This document shows, piece after piece, positions 1-4,836 of a DNA stretch of 5,612 bases. The notes beneath the pieces were generated by a model. That model was not told the DNA's origin. It saw nothing but the letters and a program-made list of their open reading frames with translations, and searched no databases. A program made the translations under genes and the position numbers. The DNA lies in contig JADCDC010000479.1 of assembly GCA_020252385.1 (NCBI GenBank), positions 1 to 5,612 of the forward strand. Reading direction: 5' to 3'. Numbering within the stretch: position 1 is the stretch's first letter; each line of letters starts with the position of its first letter. This stretch comes from Aestuariivirga sp. GTDB taxonomy: Bacteria > Pseudomonadota > Alphaproteobacteria > Rhizobiales > Aestuariivirgaceae.

Positions 1-21
1 CACGACGAGGGGCGCTGGCAT
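1..21 (-). CDS. Start of a downstream gene, probably the ABC importer ATPase (partial)
   Basis: Only the first seven codons lie in the window (M-P-A-P-L-V-V). The ATG shares its A with the TGA stop of the PotC-like permease (TGATG junction), which is typical of translationally coupled transporter genes. The cluster has a binding protein and two permeases but no nucleotide-binding subunit, and PotA-like ATPases often begin with a short hydrophobic strand of this kind. The ATPase identity is inferred from context; the sequence shows only a plausible coupled start. It could instead be any other gene of the operon. Confidence 0.45.
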
Positions 22-821
22 CAGGCGGCATCCGGCTTCTTGGCGCGGCCCATGACGAGCATCTGCGCAATGACGACGAGGGTGATGGAGACGAAGAACA
101 CGGCCGTGCCGATGGCGTTCACCTGTGGGTCGATGTTGCCGGTCAGGATCTCGAGAATCACGACGGGCACCGTCTTGTTGAGGCCGGACACGAACCACGC
201 GACCGCGAACTCATCGAAGGAGACGGCCGCCGTGAGGCAGAGGCTGGCGATGATCGAGGGCATGGCGAAGGGAATGACCACGGACTTCATCGTGACCCAT
301 TCCGAGGCGCCGAGGTTCCAGGCCGCGGGCTCGAGGTTGGGGTCCATCTGGCTGAGCCTGAGCCTGATGACGGCCATCGCGAAGGGCGCGCAGAGCACCG
401 TGTGGGCGATGATGATCGAGATCGTCATGCCGGATGCGTTGAACATCGACAGCCAGCCCAGCGTGGCGAGCGCCATGATGATCAACGGAATGGTGGGCGG
501 CAGCAGGGCGAGCACCAGGAACGCCTTCTTGCCGAAGAAATCGTAGCGATAGTCCGTATAGGCCGCGGAAAAGCCGATGGTGGTGGCCAGCAGTGCCGTG
601 ATCGCGGCGACGATCACGCTGCGCAGTGCCGCGTCCCAGACATCGGGGTTGCCGAAGGCCTTGGCATACCATTCGGTCGTGAAGGTGCCCAGCGGGATCG
701 TCGGAAAGCGGTCGGAGTTGAAGGAGAAGACAAGGCTCGCCACGATTGGTGCGAAGACGAAGAGGAAGACGAGTGCCGTGTAGAAGATCAGCAGGATGCG
801 AAGCAGCGTGTCGTTCTTCAT
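21..821 (-). CDS. ABC transporter permease, PotC-like
   Basis: A 266-residue inner-membrane subunit of a spermidine/putrescine-type (MetI-like fold) importer. Hydrophobic segments lie at about residues 8-34, 67-89, 97-124, 130-153, 182-207 and 238-256, giving the usual six helices. The cytoplasmic EAA loop that docks on the ATPase is at about 164-184 (EPAAWNLGASEWVTMKSVVIP region, with the conserved Gly and the closing I-P). Length is normal for PotC. The ATG overlaps the stop of the PotB-like gene by 4 nt (ATGA), and an AGGAA ribosome site lies 9 nt upstream, so the start is well supported even though the reading frame stays open much further upstream. It ends in a TGATG junction with the next gene. 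The family assignment is firm. The transported compound is not: PotC-type permeases also serve amino-acid derivatives and other small solutes. Confidence 0.93.
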   Translation of the reverse strand: MKNDTLLRILLIFYTALVFLFVFAPIVASLVFSFNSDRFPTIPLGTFTTEWYAKAFGNPDVWDAALRSVIVAAITALLATTIGFSAAYTDYRYDFFGKKAFLVLALLPPTIPLIIMALATLGWLSMFNASGMTISIIIAHTVLCAPFAMAVIRLRLSQMDPNLEPAAWNLGASEWVTMKSVVIPFAMPSIIASLCLTAAVSFDEFAVAWFVSGLNKTVPVVILEILTGNIDPQVNAIGTAVFFVSITLVVIAQMLVMGRAKKPDAA

Positions 822-1675
822 GTGCGGCGCTTCCTGTAGGCAAAGCCGATCGCCGTGAACGCAACCACGAGGAGGGTGACGATCATCATGATGGCGACGA
901 CCGCGGCGCGCGGCCACTGCTGGCCGGATTTCGATGTGTCGACGATCATGATCGACAGTGTCGGCGGCTTCGATCCGCCGAGATAGTAGGGCGCCACGAA
1001 GTCGCCGAAGGACAGGATGAAGCAGAAGACGGCCGCCACCACAAGGCCCGTCTTGGCAAGCGGCACCACGACGGTGAAGACGGTCCTGAGCCTTCCGCAG
1101 CCCAGATTGTGCGCGGCCTCGACAAGGCGCTTGTCGATGTTGGCAAGCGAGAAGGTCTGCAGGATCACCGCGAGCGGCAGGCAGAGGGTGAGATAGCCCA
1201 CCATCGTGCCCAGCGTGGTGTTGAGCATCTGGTAGGGACCGAGCCCCAGAAAGGAGAAGCCGGCGTTGATGACGCCCTGCTGCGCCAGGATCACCTGCCA
1301 GGCGAAGATCCGCACGAGATAGCTGGTGAAGAATGGGATGATCAGGAAGAACACCGCCCAGCGCCGGACTGTGTCGCTTGCCTTGAAGGCCAGGAAATAG
1401 CTCGCGGGAAAGGCCAGCACGCTGGTGACGATGGTGGCCAGCAGCGCCAGCCAGAGGGTCAGGAAATAGGCGTCCCAGAAGAAGCCGCGGGTGAGCATGC
1501 GCTCCCAGTTGCCGAACTGGAAGGCGGCCTCCATGCGGTAGTTCCTCACGAGGAAGAACGACATCGCCACCATGAAGACCAGGGGACCGATGAAGAACAG
1601 CCCCTGCCAGACGATCAGCGGCAGGCGCCACGCGATCGCGTAATAGTCGGTGTTCTTGGCGTGCTTCGTTGTCAT
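818..1675 (-). CDS. ABC transporter permease, PotB-like
   Basis: A 285-residue membrane subunit that pairs with the PotC-like protein to form the import channel. Predicted helices lie at about residues 19-43, 69-98, 106-124, 153-175, 207-232 and 257-281. The EAA motif (EAAHNLGCGRLRTVF, then VVPL) is at about 186-206, followed by the F-G-D-F segment (about 223-226) common in PotB-type proteins. The C-terminus R-K-R-R-T fits a positively charged cytoplasmic tail. The start is fixed by an in-frame stop eight codons upstream and by the absence of another start codon between. The best Shine-Dalgarno (AGGAGG, 1695-1700) is 19 nt from the ATG, too far unless the intervening hairpin folds. It follows the binding protein after a 142-bp gap holding a large inverted repeat, so its expression relative to that gene is probably reduced. 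Confidence 0.93.
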   Translation of the reverse strand: MTTKHAKNTDYYAIAWRLPLIVWQGLFFIGPLVFMVAMSFFLVRNYRMEAAFQFGNWERMLTRGFFWDAYFLTLWLALLATIVTSVLAFPASYFLAFKASDTVRRWAVFFLIIPFFTSYLVRIFAWQVILAQQGVINAGFSFLGLGPYQMLNTTLGTMVGYLTLCLPLAVILQTFSLANIDKRLVEAAHNLGCGRLRTVFTVVVPLAKTGLVVAAVFCFILSFGDFVAPYYLGGSKPPTLSIMIVDTSKSGQQWPRAAVVAIMMIVTLLVVAFTAIGFAYRKRRT

Positions 1676-1700
1676 GTATACGGCGTTTCCCGCCCCTCCT
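1676..1700 (-). promoter_or_regulatory. Distant Shine-Dalgarno bridged by a small hairpin
   Basis: On the minus strand AGGAGG (1700-1695) is followed directly by GGCG-GGAAA-CGCC (1694-1682), a 4-bp stem with a 5-nt loop, then GTATAC and the permease ATG. Linear spacing is 19 nt. If the hairpin forms, the ribosome site is effectively 6 nt from the start. The sequence is direct observation; the functional role is inference. Confidence 0.35.
1681..1695. repeat. Direct repeat, left copy
   Basis: CGGCGTTTCCCGCCC. The same sequence minus one T recurs at 1802-1815, on the other side of the 84-nt inverted repeat. It could be an imperfect target duplication, or an outer part of the repeat element. 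Each copy can also form a tiny GGCG/CGCC hairpin. Confidence 0.6.
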
Positions 1701-1704
1701 CAGG

Positions 1705-1788
1705 CGTCACCCCGGCGAAAGCCGGGGCCCAGCTTTGGTTCAGCACGTGTCGAAAGAAAGCTGGGTCCCGGCTTTCGCCGGGATGACG
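1705..1788. repeat. Intergenic palindromic (REP-like) element
   Basis: Two 32-nt arms (1705-1736 and 1757-1788) are inverted copies with 30 of 32 positions matching, around a 20-nt spacer. Each arm also contains its own perfect 7-bp hairpin: CCCCGGC-GAAA-GCCGGGG (1710-1727) and TCCCGGC-TTTC-GCCGGGA (1766-1783, which has a GAAA loop on the minus strand). The unit can therefore fold as one long stem or as two short ones. This belongs to a palindrome class common in alphaproteobacterial intergenic regions, recognised here from memory. It lies between the binding protein and the first permease, where such repeats often stabilise the upstream mRNA or lower expression of the membrane subunits. No T-tract follows on the minus strand, so it is not a classical terminator. 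Confidence 0.88.
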
Positions 1789-1801
1789 GAATGTGAGAGT
1801 G

Positions 1802-1815
1802 CGGCGTTCCCGCCC
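1802..1815. repeat. Direct repeat, right copy
   Basis: CGGCGTTCCCGCCC, one T shorter than the copy at 1681-1695. It lies 2 nt from the stop codon of the binding-protein gene. Together the two copies bracket the inverted repeat. Confidence 0.6.
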
Positions 1816-1817
1816 TG

Positions 1818-2951
1818 TTACGCGTTCTTGTATTCCTGCCAGAACTCGTTCCAGTCCTCGAGGCTCTGCTGCTTCGGGATGTCGCGGTAGAAGATGCGGC
1901 CTTCCTTGATCAGCGTGATCGGGTCGTTGGGCATCCCGTCCACCTGGCCCGTGCGCTGGGCTTCCTTGGGATCGACCTCATTCAGCTTGGCGCGGCCGCC
2001 CTTGGTGATGGCGAAGCCAGGGTAAGCCAGCATGCGGGCCGAGGTGGCCTGGCCCTCGGGCGAGAGCATGTACTGGATGAACTTCTTGACCATGTCCGCC
2101 TTCTGCGTGCCCTTGCCGATGGAGTAGGACTCGGTCCACTGGATGCCGCCTTCCTTCGGAACGAGCGACTTCACGGGCGCGCCGTCGCGCTCGAGGACGC
2201 CGGTGATCCAGTCGCCGATGCCAGCCATCGCCATCATCTCGCCGTTCTTCAGACCATTGAAGGTGCCGCCGTAGTCGAAGTAGCCGCCGACCTGCGGGCG
2301 CAGCGTCATGGTGGTTTCCTTGATCTTGGTCCAGCCCGCCTCGTCCTGGTCCCAGAGCTTGGCGCCGTTGCCGTTGGTGAGGCTCATCTGGCCGAGATTG
2401 GGCAGGTGCCAGTCGAAGTGGCCGACCTTGCCCTTGATTTCGGGCTTCCAGAAGGCCTTGTAGCTCATCGCCTCTTCATCCGAGACGGCGGTGGTGTTGT
2501 AGCTGACGCCGAGGTGGCCGCAGCGCACCATCATGGAATAGAGCTTGCCGTCCTTCCAGTGGCCGGGGAACTGCTTGAAGTCATCGTAGAGCATGTCGTC
2601 GAACGGATAGTCGGCGGCATTCATCTCCTCGATGTAGCCCGCAGCGTTGAGCTGCTGCACGAACTCGCCGTCCGACAGGATGATGTCGTAGGTGCCCGGA
2701 GGCGACTGGGCGATGAGCGCCATCATGTTGTCGCCGCCCGCATAGTACTTGGGCTTGAACTTGACATTATTGGCAGCCTCGAAGGCGCCCACCATGTCCG
2801 GCTCGCCGTGGCCATACCAGGCCAGCATGTTGATCTCGACGGTCTCGGCCCAGGCCCTGCTCACATAGGGCGTGCAAAGGGCGGTCGTGGCGGCCGCTGC
2901 CGCGCCATATTTCAGCACGTCGCGGCGGGTCGGTTTCCTGATCGTGGTCAT
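1818..2951 (-). CDS. Periplasmic substrate-binding protein, PotD/PotF-like, Tat-exported
   Basis: A 377-residue solute receptor for the importer encoded downstream. The chosen ATG has an AGGGAG ribosome site 6 nt upstream and places a twin-arginine signal at the N-terminus: T-R-R-D-V-L-K at 8-14, a hydrophobic stretch at about 16-29 and a likely cut after A-W-A (35). The frame is open 34 codons further, but those codons do not resemble a secretion signal. The mature part resembles PotD: L-A-W-Y near the start (43-46), S-P-P-G-T-Y-D-I-I-L-S-D (83-94), W-K-P-E-I-K-G-K (168-175) and P-K-E-G-G-I-Q-W-T-E-S (265-275). The last aligns with the PotD segment carrying Trp255 and Asp257, here W272 and E274. 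The stretch that carries Asp168 and Glu171 in PotD reads T-N-G-N-G-A here (192-197), without acidic groups. A different substrate, perhaps with a single amine, is more likely than spermidine. Confidence 0.92.
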   Translation of the reverse strand: MTTIRKPTRRDVLKYGAAAAATTALCTPYVSRAWAETVEINMLAWYGHGEPDMVGAFEAANNVKFKPKYYAGGDNMMALIAQSPPGTYDIILSDGEFVQQLNAAGYIEEMNAADYPFDDMLYDDFKQFPGHWKDGKLYSMMVRCGHLGVSYNTTAVSDEEAMSYKAFWKPEIKGKVGHFDWHLPNLGQMSLTNGNGAKLWDQDEAGWTKIKETTMTLRPQVGGYFDYGGTFNGLKNGEMMAMAGIGDWITGVLERDGAPVKSLVPKEGGIQWTESYSIGKGTQKADMVKKFIQYMLSPEGQATSARMLAYPGFAITKGGRAKLNEVDPKEAQRTGQVDGMPNDPITLIKEGRIFYRDIPKQQSLEDWNEFWQEYKNA

Positions 2952-2957
2952 GTGTGT

Positions 2958-2963
2958 CTCCCT
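2958..2963 (-). promoter_or_regulatory. Ribosome binding site deciding the binding-protein start
   Basis: AGGGAG on the minus strand, 6 nt before the ATG at 2951. No comparable site precedes the upstream in-frame ATG codons near 3053 or 3020, so translation most likely begins at the Tat signal. Confidence 0.75.
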
Positions 2964-3052
2964 GAGCCGGAGGGGTTGCCGGCGGTTGTTCCCATTACCC
3001 TTGACCGCGCATGCCATCATGTCTTGTCGCCGAAGTCCAGCGGGTCTGATCA

Positions 3053-3059
3053 ATAACTA
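3053..3059 (-). promoter_or_regulatory. Possible -10 region for the importer operon
   Basis: TAGTTAT on the minus strand, about 100 bp before the binding-protein start and about 11 bp downstream of the putative operator at 3071-3086. No good -35 hexamer is seen, as expected if an activator is needed. Weak and inferred. Confidence 0.2.
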
Positions 3060-3070
3060 GCCTTGCTGAG

Positions 3071-3086
3071 CCCATGCGGGAAATTT
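3071..3086 (-). promoter_or_regulatory. Candidate LysR-regulator operator upstream of the importer operon
   Basis: On the minus strand this reads AAATTTCCCGCATGGG. The motif recurs upstream of the enzyme operon at 4045-4060 with 13 of 16 bases identical, in the same orientation relative to its gene. An adjoining plus-strand window, 3083-3097, is a T-N11-A element with ATT/AAT ends, the usual LysR-family pattern. The match is seen; binding by the neighbouring regulator is inferred. Confidence 0.4.
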
Positions 3087-3097
3087 GTGCTTCTAAT

Positions 3098-3114
3098 GCT
3101 GGCATGACGCCAGC
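3098..3114 (-). terminator. Hairpin abutting the regulator stop codon (weak or non-terminator)
   Basis: A perfect 6-bp stem, GCTGGC-GTCAT-GCCAGC on the minus strand, begins at the base after the TAA of the LysR gene. It is followed by ATTAGAAGC, with no T-tract, so factor-independent termination is doubtful. It may protect the 3' end of the transcript or allow read-through into the importer operon. Confidence 0.35.
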
Positions 3115-4014
3115 TTATCGGGCAGCCGCTGCCTTGGCCGGGGCAGGCTCTGCCGCCTGGTCCATGCGCCCGATCAGGGAATCGACCAGCATCAGGCCGG
3201 CGCCAGACAGCCTCGGATGCTTGTAGAACAGCCCGATCCGGATCGGTTCCATGGCGGGAAACCCCTCCCGCGCGGCGAGCACGCGCATGTCCGGAACGAG
3301 CGTCTTGCGGGTCAGCGCCGAAACGCCGAGCCCGGCGCTGACGGCCCGCTGCAGGCCGCCGATCTCCGGCGTGGTGTAGGCGATGCGCCAGTCCCGGCCC
3401 CCGGCGGTCAAGGCTGCGGTCATCCGGCGCCGGTATTCGCAACCTTCCGGGTGGGTGACGAGCGGCACGGGCGCCTGCCGCCCGAGGCTGACCTCCCGCC
3501 CCACCGCCCAGATGGGACGCTCCTCCCAGCTCCGGACCAGATAGGGGTTCTTGTCCCGCGCCAGCAGCGCAATGGCGATGTCGAGTTCATCGGCATGCAG
3601 CAGGTCCAACACCTTGCGGGAAAGATCGCAGGTGATGGACATGGTGACCCTGGCGTGCGCGCCGGCGAAGTCCGAGATCGCCTCCTGCAGGAAGGCGACG
3701 GAGAAGTCGGTCGGAAGGCCCACCCGGAGCTGACCCCGCGCGGCCCGGCCCTTGAGCTTCGCCACCGCCTCGTCGTTGAGCCTGAGGAGCTGCCGGGCGT
3801 AGATGGCGAGCGCCTCGCCCTCTTCCGTCAGCTTCAGCTCCCGTCCCTCATGTGTGAGAAGCCGGGCGTCCAGCAACTCCTCGAGCCGCTTCATCTGGAG
3901 GGAGATTGCCGGCTGCGTGCGGCCCAGCGCGGTGGCCGCCCGGGTATAGCCGCCGAGATCGATCACGCTGACGAAGGCGCGCAGGAGGTCGGTCGGAAGG
4001 TTGATCGCCCGCAT
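3115..4014 (-). CDS. LysR-type transcriptional regulator, LrhA-like subgroup
   Basis: A 299-residue DNA-binding regulator. The winged helix-turn-helix covers about residues 6-65 (L-R-A-F-V-S-V, G-G-Y-T-R-A-A-T-A-L, then R-T-Q-P-A-I-S-L-Q-M-K-R-L-E). It is followed by a linker helix containing Y-A-R-Q-L-L-R-L-N-D-E-A (72-83), which resembles the LrhA/HexA/PecT branch. The effector domain occupies about 93-285, with a H-P-E-G-C segment (188-192) and A-G-L-G-V-S-A-L (227-234). The tail from 286 is Ala/Pro-rich and probably disordered. The start has an AGGA site 6 nt upstream. The gene is divergent from the TIM-barrel/phosphoribosyltransferase operon and points towards the importer operon, so control of one or both is likely. 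LysR regulators commonly repress their own gene and need a small ligand to activate targets. The ligand is unknown and may be the imported compound or its product. Confidence 0.93.
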   Translation of the reverse strand: MRAINLPTDLLRAFVSVIDLGGYTRAATALGRTQPAISLQMKRLEELLDARLLTHEGRELKLTEEGEALAIYARQLLRLNDEAVAKLKGRAARGQLRVGLPTDFSVAFLQEAISDFAGAHARVTMSITCDLSRKVLDLLHADELDIAIALLARDKNPYLVRSWEERPIWAVGREVSLGRQAPVPLVTHPEGCEYRRRMTAALTAGGRDWRIAYTTPEIGGLQRAVSAGLGVSALTRKTLVPDMRVLAAREGFPAMEPIRIGLFYKHPRLSGAGLMLVDSLIGRMDQAAEPAPAKAAAAR

Positions 4015-4039
4015 TGGCAGTCCTTATGCGGCCATCATC

Positions 4040-4045
4040 ATTATA
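4040..4045 (-). promoter_or_regulatory. Likely -10 element of the LysR gene
   Basis: A perfect TATAAT on the minus strand, about 26 bp before the regulator's ATG. The region 17 bp upstream (GTCTTG) is a poor -35. It overlaps a plus-strand TATAAA (4042-4047) and the putative operator, so the divergent promoters would be physically coupled. Confidence 0.4.
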
Positions 4046-4060
4046 AATTTCCCATATCGG
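4045..4060 (+). promoter_or_regulatory. Candidate LysR-regulator operator in the divergent gap
   Basis: AAATTTCCCATATCGG, matching the upstream region of the importer operon (3071-3086 on the minus strand) at 13 of 16 bases. It overlaps a T-N11-A dyad with ATA/TAT ends (4043-4057). The whole regulator-to-enzyme gap is only 69 bp, so binding here would sit on the promoters of both divergent genes. Binding is inferred. Confidence 0.45.
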
Positions 4061-4083
4061 CGCAAGACGCTATTGCTGCGGCC

Positions 4084-4836
4084 ATGAACCGGCACGACTT
4101 CCGCAAGCTCTTCAAATGCGTTGGCCCCGTGGTGCTGCCCGTGATCCACGTGCTGGATAATGCGCAGGCGGAGCGAAACGTGCGCGTCCTGGTGGGCGAG
4201 GGCGCACCGGGCTGCTTCCTCATCAATCATGACTTCGGTGTCGACCGCTTCCTCCCGATCATCGCTCATGTGCGCCAGACCTTCCCGTCGCTCTGGCTCG
4301 GCGTGAACTTCCTGGCGGTCACGGGAAAGCTTGCCTTTCCGACGCTCGGCAAGCTCAAGCGCGAGGGCGTCGCCGTCGACGGCTACTGGGCGGACGATGC
4401 GCGGATCGACGAGCGGCGCCAGGAGGACGATCAGGCGGAGGCGCATGAAATCGCTGCAGCCTATGCGCATTCCGGCTGGACCGGGCTTTATACGGGCGGC
4501 ACATGCTTCAAGAAGCAGCGCGAGGTTTCGCCGGATTTCCATGAATACGCTGCGCGCCTCGCCACGCGATACATGGACGCCGTCTGCACCTCAGGCGTCG
4601 CGACCGGCGAGGCGGCCGACCTCGAGAAGACCAGGACGTTCCGGCGCGGCATGGGAGACCATGCGATGACGCTGGCCTCCGGCATCACGCCGGAGAATGC
4701 GCATCTCTACATGAACGATGTCGATGGCTTCATGGTGGCGACCGGCATCAACAGGCAAGGCGACTTCTACAACATCGAGGCAGCAAAGCTTGCCCGTCTC
4801 CTCAAGCTCACCCGCGAACATGGAGCCAGATCATGA
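4084..4836 (+). CDS. BtpA/SgcQ-like TIM-barrel protein
   Basis: A 250-residue soluble protein with eight recognisable beta strands in order: G-P-V-V-L-P-V-I-H-V (14-23), C-F-L-I-N-H-D (44-50), L-W-L-G-V-N-F-L (70-77), V-D-G-Y-W-A-D-D (98-105), G-L-Y-T-G-G-T (134-140), M-D-A-V-C-T-S-G with following T-G (164-175), L-A-S-G-I-T-P-E-N-A (197-206) and D-G-F-M-V-A-T-G-I (214-222). The last three match the BtpA/SgcQ pattern and resemble a phosphate-gripping end, as in ribulose-phosphate-binding barrels. Length is close to the family's usual size. The biochemical reaction of the family is poorly defined. BtpA was linked to photosystem I in cyanobacteria and SgcQ to a sugar gene cluster; neither role is implied here. 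No good Shine-Dalgarno precedes the ATG, but it is the only sensible start. The stop overlaps the phosphoribosyltransferase start (ATGA), implying joint function. Confidence 0.8.
   Translation: MNRHDFRKLFKCVGPVVLPVIHVLDNAQAERNVRVLVGEGAPGCFLINHDFGVDRFLPIIAHVRQTFPSLWLGVNFLAVTGKLAFPTLGKLKREGVAVDGYWADDARIDERRQEDDQAEAHEIAAAYAHSGWTGLYTGGTCFKKQREVSPDFHEYAARLATRYMDAVCTSGVATGEAADLEKTRTFRRGMGDHAMTLASGITPENAHLYMNDVDGFMVATGINRQGDFYNIEAAKLARLLKLTREHGARS

Noticed and set aside
746..1786. Long plus-strand open frame (346 codons) opposite the PotB-like gene
   Set aside because: It is antisense to a clearly conserved membrane protein, has low-complexity charged composition typical of a high-GC shadow frame, and its end is only the translated palindromic repeat (V-T-P-A-K-A-G-A).
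1705..1788. Rho-independent terminator ending the binding-protein transcript
   Set aside because: The stem is strong but neither side is followed by a T-run, and it belongs to a repeat class found within operons.
1669..1890. Small plus-strand frame containing P-A-F-A-G-M-T
   Set aside because: This is the familiar translation of the intergenic palindrome and not a gene.
2952..3053. N-terminal extension of the binding protein by 34 residues
   Set aside because: It would bury the twin-arginine signal internally, and no ribosome site precedes it, unlike the internal ATG at 2951.
2406..3056. 216-codon plus-strand frame opposite the binding protein
   Set aside because: Antisense shadow of a conserved gene with no ribosome site or recognisable domain.
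4024..4542. 172-codon minus-strand frame opposite the barrel gene
   Set aside because: It overlaps the conserved barrel, ends inside the divergent promoter gap and shows no domain.
4084..4836. Photosystem I biogenesis role (BtpA name)
   Set aside because: The name comes from cyanobacteria; nothing here is photosynthetic and the neighbours point to small-molecule metabolism.
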